Assembly (NCBI RefSeq): GCF_009360615.1
Contig: NZ_SPEY01000028.1
Span: 62,001-126,000, forward strand
Origin: Comamonas sp.
Lineage (GTDB): Bacteria; Pseudomonadota; Gammaproteobacteria; Burkholderiales; Burkholderiaceae_C
Direction of reading: 5' to 3'
DNA: 64,000 nt
Positions 8,388 through 17,799 of this stretch are shown piece after piece. The translations under genes were made by a program, and so were the position numbers. Within the stretch, counting starts at the first letter, position 1. Every line of letters begins with the position of its first letter. Below the pieces are notes generated by a model. It did no database searches and was not told the origin of the DNA. It saw nothing but the letters and a program-made list of their open reading frames with translations.

Positions 8388-9827
8388 ATGACTGCACTGA
8401 CTGATCGACCGGCCTCGACGGCCTTGCCCCTCACCCCCGCCCGCCTGCAAAAGACACTGCTCCTATGGCATGTGGTCGTCATTGGCCTGGCCTATATCCA
8501 GCCCATGACGCTGCTGGACACCTTCGGCATGGTCTCGCGCGATTCGCTGCAGCATGTGCCCGCCTCCTACCTCGTTGCATTGCTCGCAGTGCTCCTGACC
8601 TCGCTGAGCTACGGCCACATGATCCGCCGCTACCCCTCTTCGGGTTCGGCCTATACCTATGCGCAAAAGGCCCTCCACCCCCATGTGGGTTTCATGGTGG
8701 GATGGGCGTCGTTGCTGGACTATCTCCTCTCGCCGATGGTGAATATCCTTCTGGCCAGGATCTATCTGAGTTCGATGTTCCCCGAGGTCAACCACTGGGT
8801 CTGGATCATCGGCCTGACCGCGCTGATGGTCTGCGTGAATCTGCGCGGCATCCGGTTTGTCGCTCATCTCAATGGCTTGATCGTCTGCCTGCAGTTGCTC
8901 GTGATTGCCATCTTCACGGCCCTGGTCTGGCGCGACCTGCATGCCGGCCAGAACGCCCTGGGAGCGATTGCCGAGCACGGCGGCCAGGGCCTGTGGACGT
9001 TGACGCCGTTCTGGAGCGCGCAGGCCGAAGTCGGAGCACTGATCACGGGAGCCACCATACTGTGCTTTTCATTCACTGGCTTTGACGCGCTGAGCTCGCT
9101 GGCCGAAGAAACCCGCGACACGCGCAATACGTTGCCCAAGGCCATATTTCTGACGGCACTGATCTCCGGACTGATCTTTATCGCAGCCACCTATTTCCTG
9201 CAGCTGTATTTCCCCGGTGACCCGAAACAATATTTCGCGGCCGTGGACGAAACCCAGCCCGAAATTCTCGCTCTGGTGGGCGGAGCGCTGTTCAAGTCGG
9301 TGGTGCTGTCCATTGCCATTGTCACCGTCATGGCCTCGGGCATCGCGGCCCACGCGGGCGTATCGCGCCTGATGTATGTGATGGGTCGCGACGGCGTGAT
9401 TCACAAGCGCTTCTTCGGCCATATCAGCCCAAGGTCCTTCACGCCTTCCCACAACATCGTGCTGGTGGGCGCGATAGCGTTGTGCGCAGGCTGGCTGAGC
9501 CTGGAATATGTGGTCGCACTGATCAGCTTCGGTGCCCTGACAGCATTCAGCTTTGTCCACCTCTCGGTGATGGCCGAATATGTGTGGCGTCAGGGCCGTT
9601 GGCACAGCCTTGGGGACAGGCTGCGCTACGTGGTCACACCGGCGCTGGGATTCGTCAGCGTGGGGGTCATGTGGCTGGAGGTGGAGCCCGTGTCCCTGAA
9701 ATCGGGCCTCATCTGGGCAAGCCTCGGCCTTTGCTACCTGGCCTTCGTCACCAGCGGGTTTCGCAAGGCCCCGCCACCATACGGGGACTCGGCGGACTCA
9801 GACGCAACACCGCTGCATTTCGGATGA
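8388..9827 (+). CDS. APC-family amino acid/polyamine permease
   Basis: Inner-membrane secondary transporter of 479 residues with about twelve hydrophobic segments. The amino acid-polyamine-organocation signature is present in the first helices (GLAYIQPMTLLDTFG and the conserved RRYPSSGSAYTYAQ). A later conserved block is FSFTGFDALSSLAEE. The N-terminal pattern resembles the putrescine/amino acid importers of the PuuP type, so polyamine or amino acid uptake by proton symport is a reasonable but unproven guess. The start is the ATG at 8388 after an AGAAG element. It is followed after 90 bases by an exporter-like gene on the same strand. Confidence 0.88.
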   Translation: MTALTDRPASTALPLTPARLQKTLLLWHVVVIGLAYIQPMTLLDTFGMVSRDSLQHVPASYLVALLAVLLTSLSYGHMIRRYPSSGSAYTYAQKALHPHVGFMVGWASLLDYLLSPMVNILLARIYLSSMFPEVNHWVWIIGLTALMVCVNLRGIRFVAHLNGLIVCLQLLVIAIFTALVWRDLHAGQNALGAIAEHGGQGLWTLTPFWSAQAEVGALITGATILCFSFTGFDALSSLAEETRDTRNTLPKAIFLTALISGLIFIAATYFLQLYFPGDPKQYFAAVDETQPEILALVGGALFKSVVLSIAIVTVMASGIAAHAGVSRLMYVMGRDGVIHKRFFGHISPRSFTPSHNIVLVGAIALCAGWLSLEYVVALISFGALTAFSFVHLSVMAEYVWRQGRWHSLGDRLRYVVTPALGFVSVGVMWLEVEPVSLKSGLIWASLGLCYLAFVTSGFRKAPPPYGDSADSDATPLHFG

Positions 9828-9917
9828 CGTGGCGTATTTCCCACAGGGCAATCTCGCTGTGCCCCCTAACATCCTGGAATGACCGTCTGATCGACCGCTA
9901 CGCCAAGGAGTTCGAGA

Positions 9918-10988
9918 TTGCGCTGGAGCCCCCCCTTCATTCTGGCCTGGCGTCGTGCCAGGACCACTTTTCCATCGCGGGCCAGGCTGGCCCTGCGGGA
10001 TGCACTGGCCGCCGCACTGGCCAGCATGCTGGCCTGGGTCATCGCCCAGCAGCTTTGGGGCCACCCCAAGCCCGCCTTCGCTGTGGTCACCGCGGTGATC
10101 TGCCTCGCCCCGGGACTGCCCAGCCATCTGAAACAGGCGCGCAGTCTGCTCATCGGCTGTACCCTGGGCATCGTGATTGGCGATCTGCTGTGGCAGTTGC
10201 CCGAGCAGCACCTGTTGCTGCGCATGAGCCTGGGCGCGTTCCTCTCGATTTTGCTGGGTGCCATCATCGGCCCTGCGCCCGTGGTGCCGATTCAGGCCGG
10301 GGTCTCGGTGATTCTGGTGCTGGTGCTCGGCCCCAGCATGGCGGGCGGAGCTCGCCTGCTGGACGTTACGGTAGGTGCCGCCGTCGGCCTGATCTTCAGC
10401 CAGGTGCTGCTCACCTCCAATCCCATCAAGGATATGGGACGGGCCGCGTCGATCTTTCTCAAGCAGCTGGCCAATGGACTGGATCTGACTCTCAAGGCCT
10501 GCCAGCAGCAGAAAGCCGATGCGGCTGAAACCGCCCTTGGGCAGTTGTCGCTGGCCCACGAATCGCTGGCCGCCCTGCGTGCCGCCGTGGGTCAGGCGCA
10601 TTCCTCGCGCCGCTGGTCGCTGCGCGGACGGCTCAACGCCGAGCGGCTGGCCTTTGTCACCCGCCGCTATGACCGCCATGCGGTGCGCGTCTACGCCACG
10701 GCCTTGCTGCTGGCCGAGAGTCTGAACCGCGCGACTGTACACACCGGGATCGCGCCCCCCACCGCGGTGGCGGACTACTGCCGCTGGCTGACGCGTGCCT
10801 GCATGGATCTGGCCAACCAGCCCACCGTGGTGGCCCTCAAGGCCGACGATCCCCTGGCGACCCTGGATGACGGCCCTTCTCCACCGACGCCAGAGCCAGT
10901 CCTGCAGCCCGAATGGCTGCTGGTGCAAGACAATGCCGTGCAGCTGGAGCGCGCTTTGCGCGCCCTGATCGGCTCACGCGACGCATAA
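9918..10988 (+). CDS. FUSC/aromatic acid exporter-family inner-membrane protein
   Basis: Protein of 356 residues. The N-terminal half has about six closely spaced hydrophobic segments (residues about 25-165, for example FAVVTAVICLAPG and FLSILLGAIIGPAPVVPIQAG), and the C-terminal half is a soluble alpha-helical domain. This is the layout of the FUSC/ArAE exporter superfamily (relatives of AaeB and fusaric acid resistance proteins). The start codon is TTG at 9918, supported by AAGGAG seven bases upstream; no ATG is well placed. Substrate unknown; hydroxylated aromatic acids are the known cargo of characterised relatives. Confidence 0.8.
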   Translation: MRWSPPFILAWRRARTTFPSRARLALRDALAAALASMLAWVIAQQLWGHPKPAFAVVTAVICLAPGLPSHLKQARSLLIGCTLGIVIGDLLWQLPEQHLLLRMSLGAFLSILLGAIIGPAPVVPIQAGVSVILVLVLGPSMAGGARLLDVTVGAAVGLIFSQVLLTSNPIKDMGRAASIFLKQLANGLDLTLKACQQQKADAAETALGQLSLAHESLAALRAAVGQAHSSRRWSLRGRLNAERLAFVTRRYDRHAVRVYATALLLAESLNRATVHTGIAPPTAVADYCRWLTRACMDLANQPTVVALKADDPLATLDDGPSPPTPEPVLQPEWLLVQDNAVQLERALRALIGSRDA

Positions 10989-11052
10989 ATCCACGCAAAC
11001 TCACCCAAGCGCTTACCTGGAAAGCGCCAACCGCGCCATCACCAAGCCAGCT

Positions 11053-12801
11053 TCACGCCCCGCGCTTGTACACCGAGCGCCCTTCCTTGATGGTTTCCAT
11101 CACCTGGAGGCTTGCAAGCCGATGCGGCGGCACTGTCAGCGGGTTGTCCGACAGCACCGCCAGGTCAGCCAGCTTGCCGACCTCGATGGAGCCCTTGCGA
11201 TCATCCTCGAAATGCTGGTAGGCCGACCAGATGGTCTGCGCCTTGAGCGCAATCCATGGCGAGACACGATGCTCCGGCCCCAGCACACGCCCCGAACGAG
11301 TGGTGCGATTCACGGTGGCATCGAGCACGCGCATCGACGATGGCAGGGCCACCGGCGCATCGTGATGAGAGGTGAACACCATGCCCTCGCCCAGTACCCA
11401 GCCTGTCGGGGAGATGTTCTGCGCGCGCGGATCGCCGAGCACCGAATCCTGGTGCCAGTCGCCCCAGTAAAAGGTGTGCATGGGAAACAGCGATGGAAAA
11501 ATACCCAGTTCCTTGAGCTGGCTTACCTGGTCGCGCCGCAAGGTCTGACCATGGATCAGCACCGGACGCACGGCACGCGCCTGCTCCACGGGGCCGCTGG
11601 CGCGCACAGCGGCGATGAACTGGTCGATCGCCGCGTCGCCGTTGCCATGCACCAGAATCTGCCAGCCATTGTGAATGGCCCGGGCCACCTGCTCGTTGGC
11701 CCTGGCATCGCTGAGCACCCCATAGCCACGATAGCCGGGCTGCTGGCCATCGGGCGGCACCCGATAGGGCTCGGTCAGCCAGGCCGTCTTGCCCTGAGGC
11801 GAGCCGTCGAGCGTGAGCTTGACCCCACCGATGCGGAAGCGATTGACATAGCTGCGGCTGAACTTGAGCTGGTTGGCCAGCGCGCCGTCACCCAGTTGCA
11901 GGATGTCCGGGTAGGAGACGACGTCGATGAGCAGCCGGCGAGATTCGGCCGCCGCCATGGCCGTGGCAATGGCACCCGCGTCGGAACGACCGTCCTGCAC
12001 GGTGGTAAATCCAAACTCCAGGTAGAGCTGCTGGGCTTTTTCCAGCCAGTCCATGGACTGCTCCAGCGTGAGTTTGGGCATGATCCGGCCCAGGGTATGA
12101 AAAAAGGCATTCTCCTCCAGCACCCCGTTGGGCACTCGACTGCCTGCACGGCGGCGGATCACGCCGCCCTCGGGATCGGGCGTGCCGGGGCCGATGCCGG
12201 CACGGTCCAGGGCCGTGGAATTGAGTGCGCCAAAATGTCCGGACTGATGGATCACGGCTATCGGCAGATCCCGGGAGACGGAATCGAGGTCGTCGCGCGT
12301 GGGGTGACGGCGCTCACGCAATTGGGAATCGTCATAGCCGAAGCCGAGCACGATACCCAGCTGCCTGACTTCGGGCGAGGTCTTGATGTACTCGCGCAGC
12401 GTCTGCTGCAAGTCGGCGATGGAGGCATTGCCACCATCGGGCGGAGGCAGCAGATTGGCCGAAATGGCCTGCAGCCCCACGCCGCCGATGTGGCTGTGCG
12501 GGTCCACAAAGCCCGGAATCAGGGTGCGCCCCTGCAAGTCCACCATGCGGGTTGCAGGACCGCGCAAGGACCCCAGCTCCTGCAGCGAGCCGACGGCGGC
12601 AATCACCCCGGCGCTGACGGCCACCGCCTCCACCTGGGGCTGGGCGTCATTCATGGTGAGGATGGGCCCGCCATAGAAAATCATCTCGGCGGGCTTGAGC
12701 GCAGTCTTCGGACGAGGCGAAGCACAGCCCGCAAGCCAGGGCGTTGAAGACCATGCCGTCAGCGAAGCTGCGGTGGCGAGAAACTGGCGCTTTTGCATCA
12801 T
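11053..12801 (-). CDS. Lipoprotein amidohydrolase (YtcJ-like, amidohydrolase-3 family)
   Basis: Predicted metal-dependent hydrolase of 582 residues. The N-terminus MMQKRQFLATAASLTAW leads into a lipobox (PWLAGCAS), so the enzyme should be exported and lipid-anchored. The beta-sandwich segment FYGGPILTMND, the metal-binding DPHSHIGG, the block LDGSPQGKTAWLTEPY, the metal His in VHGNGDAAID, and the C-terminal FTSHHDAPV and GSIEVGKLADLAVLSDNPL are characteristic of the YtcJ-type amidohydrolases. The start at 12801 is fixed by TGTGGAGG just upstream; the open frame continues further but without a ribosome site. Substrate unknown. An MFS transporter gene lies 164 bases upstream on the same strand and could supply or remove a related compound. 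Confidence 0.88.
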   Translation of the reverse strand: MMQKRQFLATAASLTAWSSTPWLAGCASPRPKTALKPAEMIFYGGPILTMNDAQPQVEAVAVSAGVIAAVGSLQELGSLRGPATRMVDLQGRTLIPGFVDPHSHIGGVGLQAISANLLPPPDGGNASIADLQQTLREYIKTSPEVRQLGIVLGFGYDDSQLRERRHPTRDDLDSVSRDLPIAVIHQSGHFGALNSTALDRAGIGPGTPDPEGGVIRRRAGSRVPNGVLEENAFFHTLGRIMPKLTLEQSMDWLEKAQQLYLEFGFTTVQDGRSDAGAIATAMAAAESRRLLIDVVSYPDILQLGDGALANQLKFSRSYVNRFRIGGVKLTLDGSPQGKTAWLTEPYRVPPDGQQPGYRGYGVLSDARANEQVARAIHNGWQILVHGNGDAAIDQFIAAVRASGPVEQARAVRPVLIHGQTLRRDQVSQLKELGIFPSLFPMHTFYWGDWHQDSVLGDPRAQNISPTGWVLGEGMVFTSHHDAPVALPSSMRVLDATVNRTTRSGRVLGPEHRVSPWIALKAQTIWSAYQHFEDDRKGSIEVGKLADLAVLSDNPLTVPPHRLASLQVMETIKEGRSVYKRGA

Positions 12802-12965
12802 GAACCTCCACAAGGCTGCAGCGTCGCTGCGGTCAGGCCCCGAATGATGCGACAGCCACCATGACGGCCGTTGAGCCAGCGCAAGACACATGCGTCAAAT
12901 CGGGCACCACCTCTTTTGTATCATGCTCCACATGCTATCAAATGAATGGCATCGTGGCAGTCCCG

Positions 12966-14234
12966 TCAGGCCTGGCGATCCTGCCAGCAGCGGGCCACCC
13001 CCTGGGACAGCAGCCAGCCCAGCACGCACAGGCAGCCCGTCACCATCCACGTGAATTGCCACCCCCCCATCCGCATGGCCACGGCCGCCACCAGAGGCGG
13101 ACCGGCAAACTGCCCCACACAAGACCATTGCTGCATGAAACCCACGGTGGTGGACACTGTGGCCGGACTGGGTGCCAGATGCATCGCCGTGGTGAACAGC
13201 GTCGCCGGGATCAGGCCACCCGTTGCCGAGAACAGAGCCACGGCCACGAAGCGCAGCCACAGCGGGGCCCAAGGCTCGCCACCGATCTGCACATAGGCCA
13301 TCAGCGCCATTGCCGCCATCAGCCCATAGCCGGTCTTGAGGCAGCGAGCCGGAGTCCAGCCCCGCTGCAACAGCTTGCCTGCCGCCACATTGCCCAGCAT
13401 GTTGCAGGCTGCAACCACGGCCGTCAGCAGGCCTGCGAGCCTGGCACCGAGGCCGGCTTCCGCATACAGGGTGGGCAAGAACCCGATGACCCCCATCCAC
13501 TGGCCCGAATACGCCATGAAACCCAGCGATACCAGCCAGGGGCCCGGGCTGCGCAAGGTGCGCGACAGGCGCGGACGCCAGCCCTCGTCGGCCTTCGCTG
13601 CCACGGCAGCAGTTGCAGCCTCATCCGCTGGCACCATGCGCCAAACCGCACAGGCGGCCAATGCGGAGGTGCATCCCAGCGCAATCCACCAGACCTGCCA
13701 GCTACTGGCCTGCAGCACCCAGGGCCCCAACAGCAAGCCCAACGCACTGCCGATGGGCATATAGGAACCCCACCAGCCCATGCGTGTGCCCAGCTCAGAC
13801 GGTCGGACCGCACGTCGGATCAGCCCCGGCGCAGGCATGGCGACCAGCAAGAATCCCAGACCTTCCAGCGCACGCAGCGCCAGCAGCCAGGCATAGCCCG
13901 TGGCCGCAGCCCCCAACACGCTGGACAGCGCCATCAATATCAACCCTGTCAGGAGGCTGCGACGCAGACCCCATCTGTCGGCCCCCAGCCCCACCACCAG
14001 ACCCAGCAGCATCCCCGCCACCTGAACGGTGGAGAGCAGAAATCCGGCCTGCACCAGGGACATGTCCAGTTGTTGCTGCAGCAAGGGCACGGCGGGCGGC
14101 AGCTTGCCCACATGCAGGGAGGCGCTGACGCCGGCTGCGACGATGATCCATGAAGGGTTCAGCCCCCGGCTAGTCACTGGCTCCACTGCGTGGTCTCTCT
14201 GTCTTGGTGAGGTGATATGTGAACTATCTAGCAT
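12966..14234 (-). CDS. MFS transporter (CynX/NimT-like)
   Basis: Inner-membrane major facilitator of 422 residues with twelve predicted helices. The loop-2/3 signature is visible as GLGADRWGLRRSLL, followed by the helix 4-5 region ALRALEGLGFLLVAMPAPGLI. The general look (short loops, MGWWGSYMPIGSALGLLLGPW in helix 5) is like the CynX/NimT branch that moves small anions or drugs; the cargo is not predictable. The start at 14234 has a poor ribosome site and a downstream start is possible. It lies upstream of and colinear with the lipoprotein amidohydrolase. Confidence 0.85.
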   Translation of the reverse strand: MLDSSHITSPRQRDHAVEPVTSRGLNPSWIIVAAGVSASLHVGKLPPAVPLLQQQLDMSLVQAGFLLSTVQVAGMLLGLVVGLGADRWGLRRSLLTGLILMALSSVLGAAATGYAWLLALRALEGLGFLLVAMPAPGLIRRAVRPSELGTRMGWWGSYMPIGSALGLLLGPWVLQASSWQVWWIALGCTSALAACAVWRMVPADEAATAAVAAKADEGWRPRLSRTLRSPGPWLVSLGFMAYSGQWMGVIGFLPTLYAEAGLGARLAGLLTAVVAACNMLGNVAAGKLLQRGWTPARCLKTGYGLMAAMALMAYVQIGGEPWAPLWLRFVAVALFSATGGLIPATLFTTAMHLAPSPATVSTTVGFMQQWSCVGQFAGPPLVAAVAMRMGGWQFTWMVTGCLCVLGWLLSQGVARCWQDRQA

Positions 14235-14649
14235 ATGGCAAAACGCGAGAACGATTCACCAGCGCGACCCACTGCGGCAGCAGCCCCTGCGGCTTTCACC
14301 CTCAGTAGCGGCCCCATCATGCAGGCCCGCTCTCCTGTCCGGCACCTCCGTTCAGGGGAGCCGCATGCACTCTTCGCCCGATTGCAGCGACCGCGCCGTC
14401 TTGCCGCTCACTGCGCCGGGCCTGTTTGTTCATGCCGGTCATGCGAATGCCGCGCACGCGTGGGAATCGTCGCGCTCCGCGCTGGAGTGGCAACGGCCAG
14501 ACACAGGACCGCCCGGGCAACGTGGTCGCCGGGTCTGCCTCTGGACCGGGAAACGGTCCGCGCTCCGGTCGGAGTATGGGTACAGTCAGCGCGATTCCCA
14601 GACCCCATCGCCATCACACGGCCACGAACCGCCCAGAGGCCCTCCTCGC
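14235..14649. other. Long intergenic region, no gene recognised
   Basis: About 415 bases lie between the MFS transporter start and the end of the aldo/keto reductase gene. Open frames exist on both strands because of the GC content, but none has a protein-like composition, a ribosome site or a recognisable family. It should hold the MFS promoter; ATATG and CATAT half-sites face each other near 14214-14236 around the MFS start. Confidence 0.4.
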
Positions 14650-15489
14650 TCAGAGGACGTCCAGAGGCAGCTTGAAGCGCGGCGGGGGCGAGGCAGCATC
14701 GATCAGCGCCAGCTCCTCGGCGCCGAGCCGCAGCTGCAGTGCGCGGGCATTGTCTCGGACATGGTCTGCAGACCCGCTCTCGGGAATCGCCAGCACCCTG
14801 CCGCTGCGCAGGACCCAGGCCAGGGCCACCACACTGGCACTGACGCCATGGCGATCACCGATTTCACCCAGCAGGGTTTGCGCGACCAGCTCTCCATGTC
14901 CCAGCGGGCAATAGGCCATCACGGTCACGCCGTGTTTCAGACACCAGGGCAGCAAGTCATATTCGATACCACGGCTGCAGGCGTTGTAGAGCACCTGGTT
15001 GACCGCGCAATTGCGTCCTCCCGGAACTTGCCACAGCTCCTGCATATCGTCGATGTCGAAGTTGGACACACCCCAATGGCGGATCCTGCCTTGCGCCTTC
15101 AACGCTTCGAACGCGGCGACCGTCTCCGCCAGCGGCGTGTTGCCACGCCAGTGCAGCAGGTAAAGGTCGATACAGTCCACTCCCAGCCTGTCGGCGCTGC
15201 CTTCGAACGCGCTCATCACCCCTTTGCGGCTGGCGTGCATGGGCAGTACCTTGCTCACCAGAAAAGGTCGGGACCGACGGGGCGACCACTCACGCAGCAC
15301 ATCCCCAATCAGCTCTTCGGAAAGGCCGTCGCCATACATCTCCGCAGTGTCAATCACGGTCAGGCCGAGCTGCAGTCCGGTGAGCAAGGCCGCTTTCTCC
15401 TCCTCCAGGCTGCGCCGCCCCTGGCCGAGATGCCAGCTGCCCATGCCAAGACTGTTGTGTCCCTGTAACAAAGATGCGGGGCGGTGCAT
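14650..15489 (-). CDS. Aldo/keto reductase
   Basis: NADPH-dependent oxidoreductase of 279 residues with a TIM-barrel fold. The active-site tetrad is visible: Asp and Tyr in VIDTAEMYGDG, Lys in FLVSKVLP, and His in LYLLHWRG. The nucleotide-binding C-terminal part contains AIPESGSADHVRDNARAL. The pattern is that of the YtbE/YeaE subgroup of small-aldehyde reductases. The ATG at 15489 follows TTGGAG at a good distance; a TTG five codons upstream is less likely. The gene is divergent from the DUF2167 gene. Confidence 0.9.
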   Translation of the reverse strand: MHRPASLLQGHNSLGMGSWHLGQGRRSLEEEKAALLTGLQLGLTVIDTAEMYGDGLSEELIGDVLREWSPRRSRPFLVSKVLPMHASRKGVMSAFEGSADRLGVDCIDLYLLHWRGNTPLAETVAAFEALKAQGRIRHWGVSNFDIDDMQELWQVPGGRNCAVNQVLYNACSRGIEYDLLPWCLKHGVTVMAYCPLGHGELVAQTLLGEIGDRHGVSASVVALAWVLRSGRVLAIPESGSADHVRDNARALQLRLGAEELALIDAASPPPRFKLPLDVL

Positions 15490-15705
15490 GCGAGCGATCT
15501 CCAAGGAAATTCTTCAAAAAACTGCCGACTGCACCATATTACCGATGCAAGGCGCTATCAATCCTGCTTGTTTTGTCATCTCAGTTTGAGCCGCGTTATG
15601 CTTCACCTGAGAATCAACGACCGATGATCCGAACGCGTCTGTGGCATCACGTTCGTTGTTTCCAGTCGCTTTCCTCAATATATTCATAACTCGGGAGTTC
15701 ATTGC

Positions 15706-16557
15706 ATGCTCAAGTCCATCGCGGCCACCGTTATCGGCCTGTCACTGTCTCTTGGCGTATGGGCCAAGACAGAGACCCCCCAGGAGTTGCCCCCTGAAAT
15801 CAAGGCCTTGCACTGGCAGGAAAGTGGCAAGGGAGAAATCGCAGACAAGGCCAGCATCAGGATTCCGTCGGGCTATGCCTTTCTCGGTCAGGCCGACACC
15901 TCCAAGCTGTTGCAGGCCTTTGGCAACCCACCCAGCAGCGATCACTTTCTGATCGCCCCCAAATCGCTGGACTGGTTTGCCGTGTTTTCCTATGACGACA
16001 CCGGCTACGTGAAGGACGACGAAAAGATCGATGCCGACGGGTTGCTCAAATCCATGCAGGCAGGCGACAAGGCCGGCAACGAGCAGCGCAAGAAGCTGGG
16101 CCTGGAAGCTCTGTACACCGACGGCTGGCAGGTTCCCCCACATTACGACACCGCCACCAAGCGGCTGGAATGGGGTCTTCGCCTGCGTGGCGAATCGGGC
16201 GAAAAGAACGTCAACTACACGTCGCGCATTCTGGGCCGCAGCGGCGTGATGACGGCCACCCTGGTCTCCGACACCGCCACACTGGCCCAGAACACCGATG
16301 AGTTCAAGAAAGTGCTCGCGGGATTCGACTACCACAGCGGACAGACCTATGCCGAGTTCAAGAACGGCGACAAGGTCGCTGCCATCGGCCTGGGCGCGCT
16401 GGTGCTCGGCGGCGCTGCCGCAGTGGCCACCAAGAAAGGCCTGTGGGGCGCGATTGCCGGCTTCCTGGCCGCAGGCTGGAAATTCGTCGCTGCGGCAGCC
16501 GTCGCCCTCTTCGCAGGCATCGGCAAATTGTTCGGCCGCAAGAAGGCCGCTGAATAG
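15706..16557 (+). CDS. DUF2167 family exported membrane-anchored protein
   Basis: Protein of 283 residues with a cleavable signal peptide (MLKSIAATVIGLSLSLGVWA), a conserved extracytoplasmic domain, and a C-terminal tail with two hydrophobic segments (AAIGLGALVLGGAAAV and WGAIAGFLAAGWKFVAAAAV) ending in a basic stop-transfer (GRKKAAE). The domain blocks PSGYAFLGQADTSKLLQAFGN, WFAVFSYDDTGYVKDDEKID and GWQVPPHYDTATKRLEWGL are those of DUF2167, a family without a known activity found in many Gram-negatives. GGGAG precedes the ATG. It is followed by an intrinsic terminator. Confidence 0.88.
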   Translation: MLKSIAATVIGLSLSLGVWAKTETPQELPPEIKALHWQESGKGEIADKASIRIPSGYAFLGQADTSKLLQAFGNPPSSDHFLIAPKSLDWFAVFSYDDTGYVKDDEKIDADGLLKSMQAGDKAGNEQRKKLGLEALYTDGWQVPPHYDTATKRLEWGLRLRGESGEKNVNYTSRILGRSGVMTATLVSDTATLAQNTDEFKKVLAGFDYHSGQTYAEFKNGDKVAAIGLGALVLGGAAAVATKKGLWGAIAGFLAAGWKFVAAAAVALFAGIGKLFGRKKAAE

Positions 16558-16593
16558 GCCCATCGCCGACCCACGACCTCCGTGTCCAACCCG

Positions 16594-16622
16594 CCCCGCG
16601 AATCGCTAAGATCGCGGGGTTT
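16594..16622 (+). terminator. Intrinsic terminator after the DUF2167 gene
   Basis: Eight-base stem CCCCGCGA/TCGCGGGG with a ten-base loop and a short T-run, 36 bases after the stop codon. Confidence 0.7.
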
Positions 16623-16642
16623 GTCCTGTCCGGAAAGCCGTC

Positions 16643-17395
16643 TTGTATTTCACGATCTCCACGCAGTTGCAGGTGGTTCTCGCCATCGTCCTGTTCTATC
16701 TCTACGACGCGGCCCTGCTGCTCAAGCCTGAAGAAGGCTTGCTGAGCCCGCTTCGCTCGGGATGGCGGGCTCAGCTGGCCAGCCAGGGTTTCGAGCTGCG
16801 TCGGAACCGTCTGCTGTGGCTGCCGATTTTTGCGCTTCACCAGCCCGCCTACCGGCTGCACTGGAGCACCACGCAGATTCGGCTGCCCGGCGAAGCGGCA
16901 TTGTCCACGGCACTGGAGAGACATTCCCGCAGCTTCAAGGCCTTCGCGCTGCCCTTGTATCTGCTGGCTGCGCTGCTGTTTCTCGGACTTCCCGCCGCGC
17001 TGCTGGTGCTGCATTCCGAGCGGCTGCAACTGATTGCGCTCGCGCTGATCTATTGGAGCACGGCCTGGCTGAGCTGGCTGACCCTGCGCCATGGCAGGCA
17101 AGGGCACAGCAGCGAGGCTTTCGCGCGCTCGACGGCACTTCAAATTCTGCTGTGCCCTCCATTTGCGCTCAATGTGGTGCGCAAGCTCGCGCTGTCTCAT
17201 GAGACGCAAGCCGACTTGCTGCAGGCGGCCCAGGCCCTGATGGGGGCCTCCCAGTGGAAGGCGCTGGCAGCACAGGTTCAGCAGCAGATGCAGCGAGAAA
17301 TGGATGAGATTGCAGAACTGCCCGAATATGCACCAACGCTTGCGCAGATGCAGCAGTCACTGAGCGAACTGGCGCAAAACAGCGCCCGAAGCTGA
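16643..17395 (+). CDS. Hypothetical inner-membrane protein
   Basis: Protein of 250 residues that I do not recognise. One hydrophobic segment lies at the N-terminus (VVLAIVLFYLYDAALLL) and two in the middle (about 98-122 and 128-148), with a basic cytoplasmic-looking loop between the first and second. The C-terminal 60 residues are helical and glutamine-rich (VQQQMQREMDEIAELPEY, LAQMQQSLSELAQ), possibly a coiled coil. The only plausible start is TTG at 16643 behind a weak GGAAAG. It is followed 62 bases later by the DUF2322 gene on the same strand. Confidence 0.65.
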   Translation: MYFTISTQLQVVLAIVLFYLYDAALLLKPEEGLLSPLRSGWRAQLASQGFELRRNRLLWLPIFALHQPAYRLHWSTTQIRLPGEAALSTALERHSRSFKAFALPLYLLAALLFLGLPAALLVLHSERLQLIALALIYWSTAWLSWLTLRHGRQGHSSEAFARSTALQILLCPPFALNVVRKLALSHETQADLLQAAQALMGASQWKALAAQVQQQMQREMDEIAELPEYAPTLAQMQQSLSELAQNSARS

Positions 17396-17457
17396 ACCAG
17401 CCTTCCAGCTGCCCCCACAATAGCAGCTTCCATCACAGCGACCTTCGCGAGCACACC

Positions 17458-17772
17458 ATGGCCTTTGCCGACAACCTCAAGCAACTTCCCTCCATCGACC
17501 ATATCTCCGAACTGCAACTGATCGACCCCGACGGCAATCTCTCCGCCACGGTTCCCAATGCACCCGGCAAGGCAGGCTCGGTCAAGGTCTACCACGCGCT
17601 GTTTGCCAAATACGGCAGCATCAATGTTGCGGCTGCCGAAGAAGGCCTGCAGCTGTTTGCCGAACACACCGAAGATGCCAAGGCTCGCCCGGGTGCCCAT
17701 CCGAATATCGATCGACTGCTGGAGGTGATTGCCAGCGGCAAGGGCTATGACGTGACAGTGATTGAAGCCTGA
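17458..17772 (+). CDS. DUF2322 family protein
   Basis: Small soluble protein of 104 residues. The blocks NLKQLPSIDHISELQLIDP, APGKAGSVKVYHALFAKYG, EGLQLFAEHTEDAKARPG and AHPNIDRLLEVI match DUF2322, a short conserved family of beta- and gammaproteobacteria with no known function. The family length is about 100-110 residues, so the gene looks complete. It is followed by a weak hairpin (GCCCTT/AAGGGC at about 17784-17805). Confidence 0.85.
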   Translation: MAFADNLKQLPSIDHISELQLIDPDGNLSATVPNAPGKAGSVKVYHALFAKYGSINVAAAEEGLQLFAEHTEDAKARPGAHPNIDRLLEVIASGKGYDVTVIEA

Positions 17773-17799
17773 TTGCGCCCCAGGCCCTTTCCCTGATGG

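Noticed and set aside
14235..14675. Plus-strand open frame between the MFS and aldo/keto reductase genes
   Set aside because: Arg/Ala/Pro-rich random composition, overlaps the end of the reductase gene, and has no motif.
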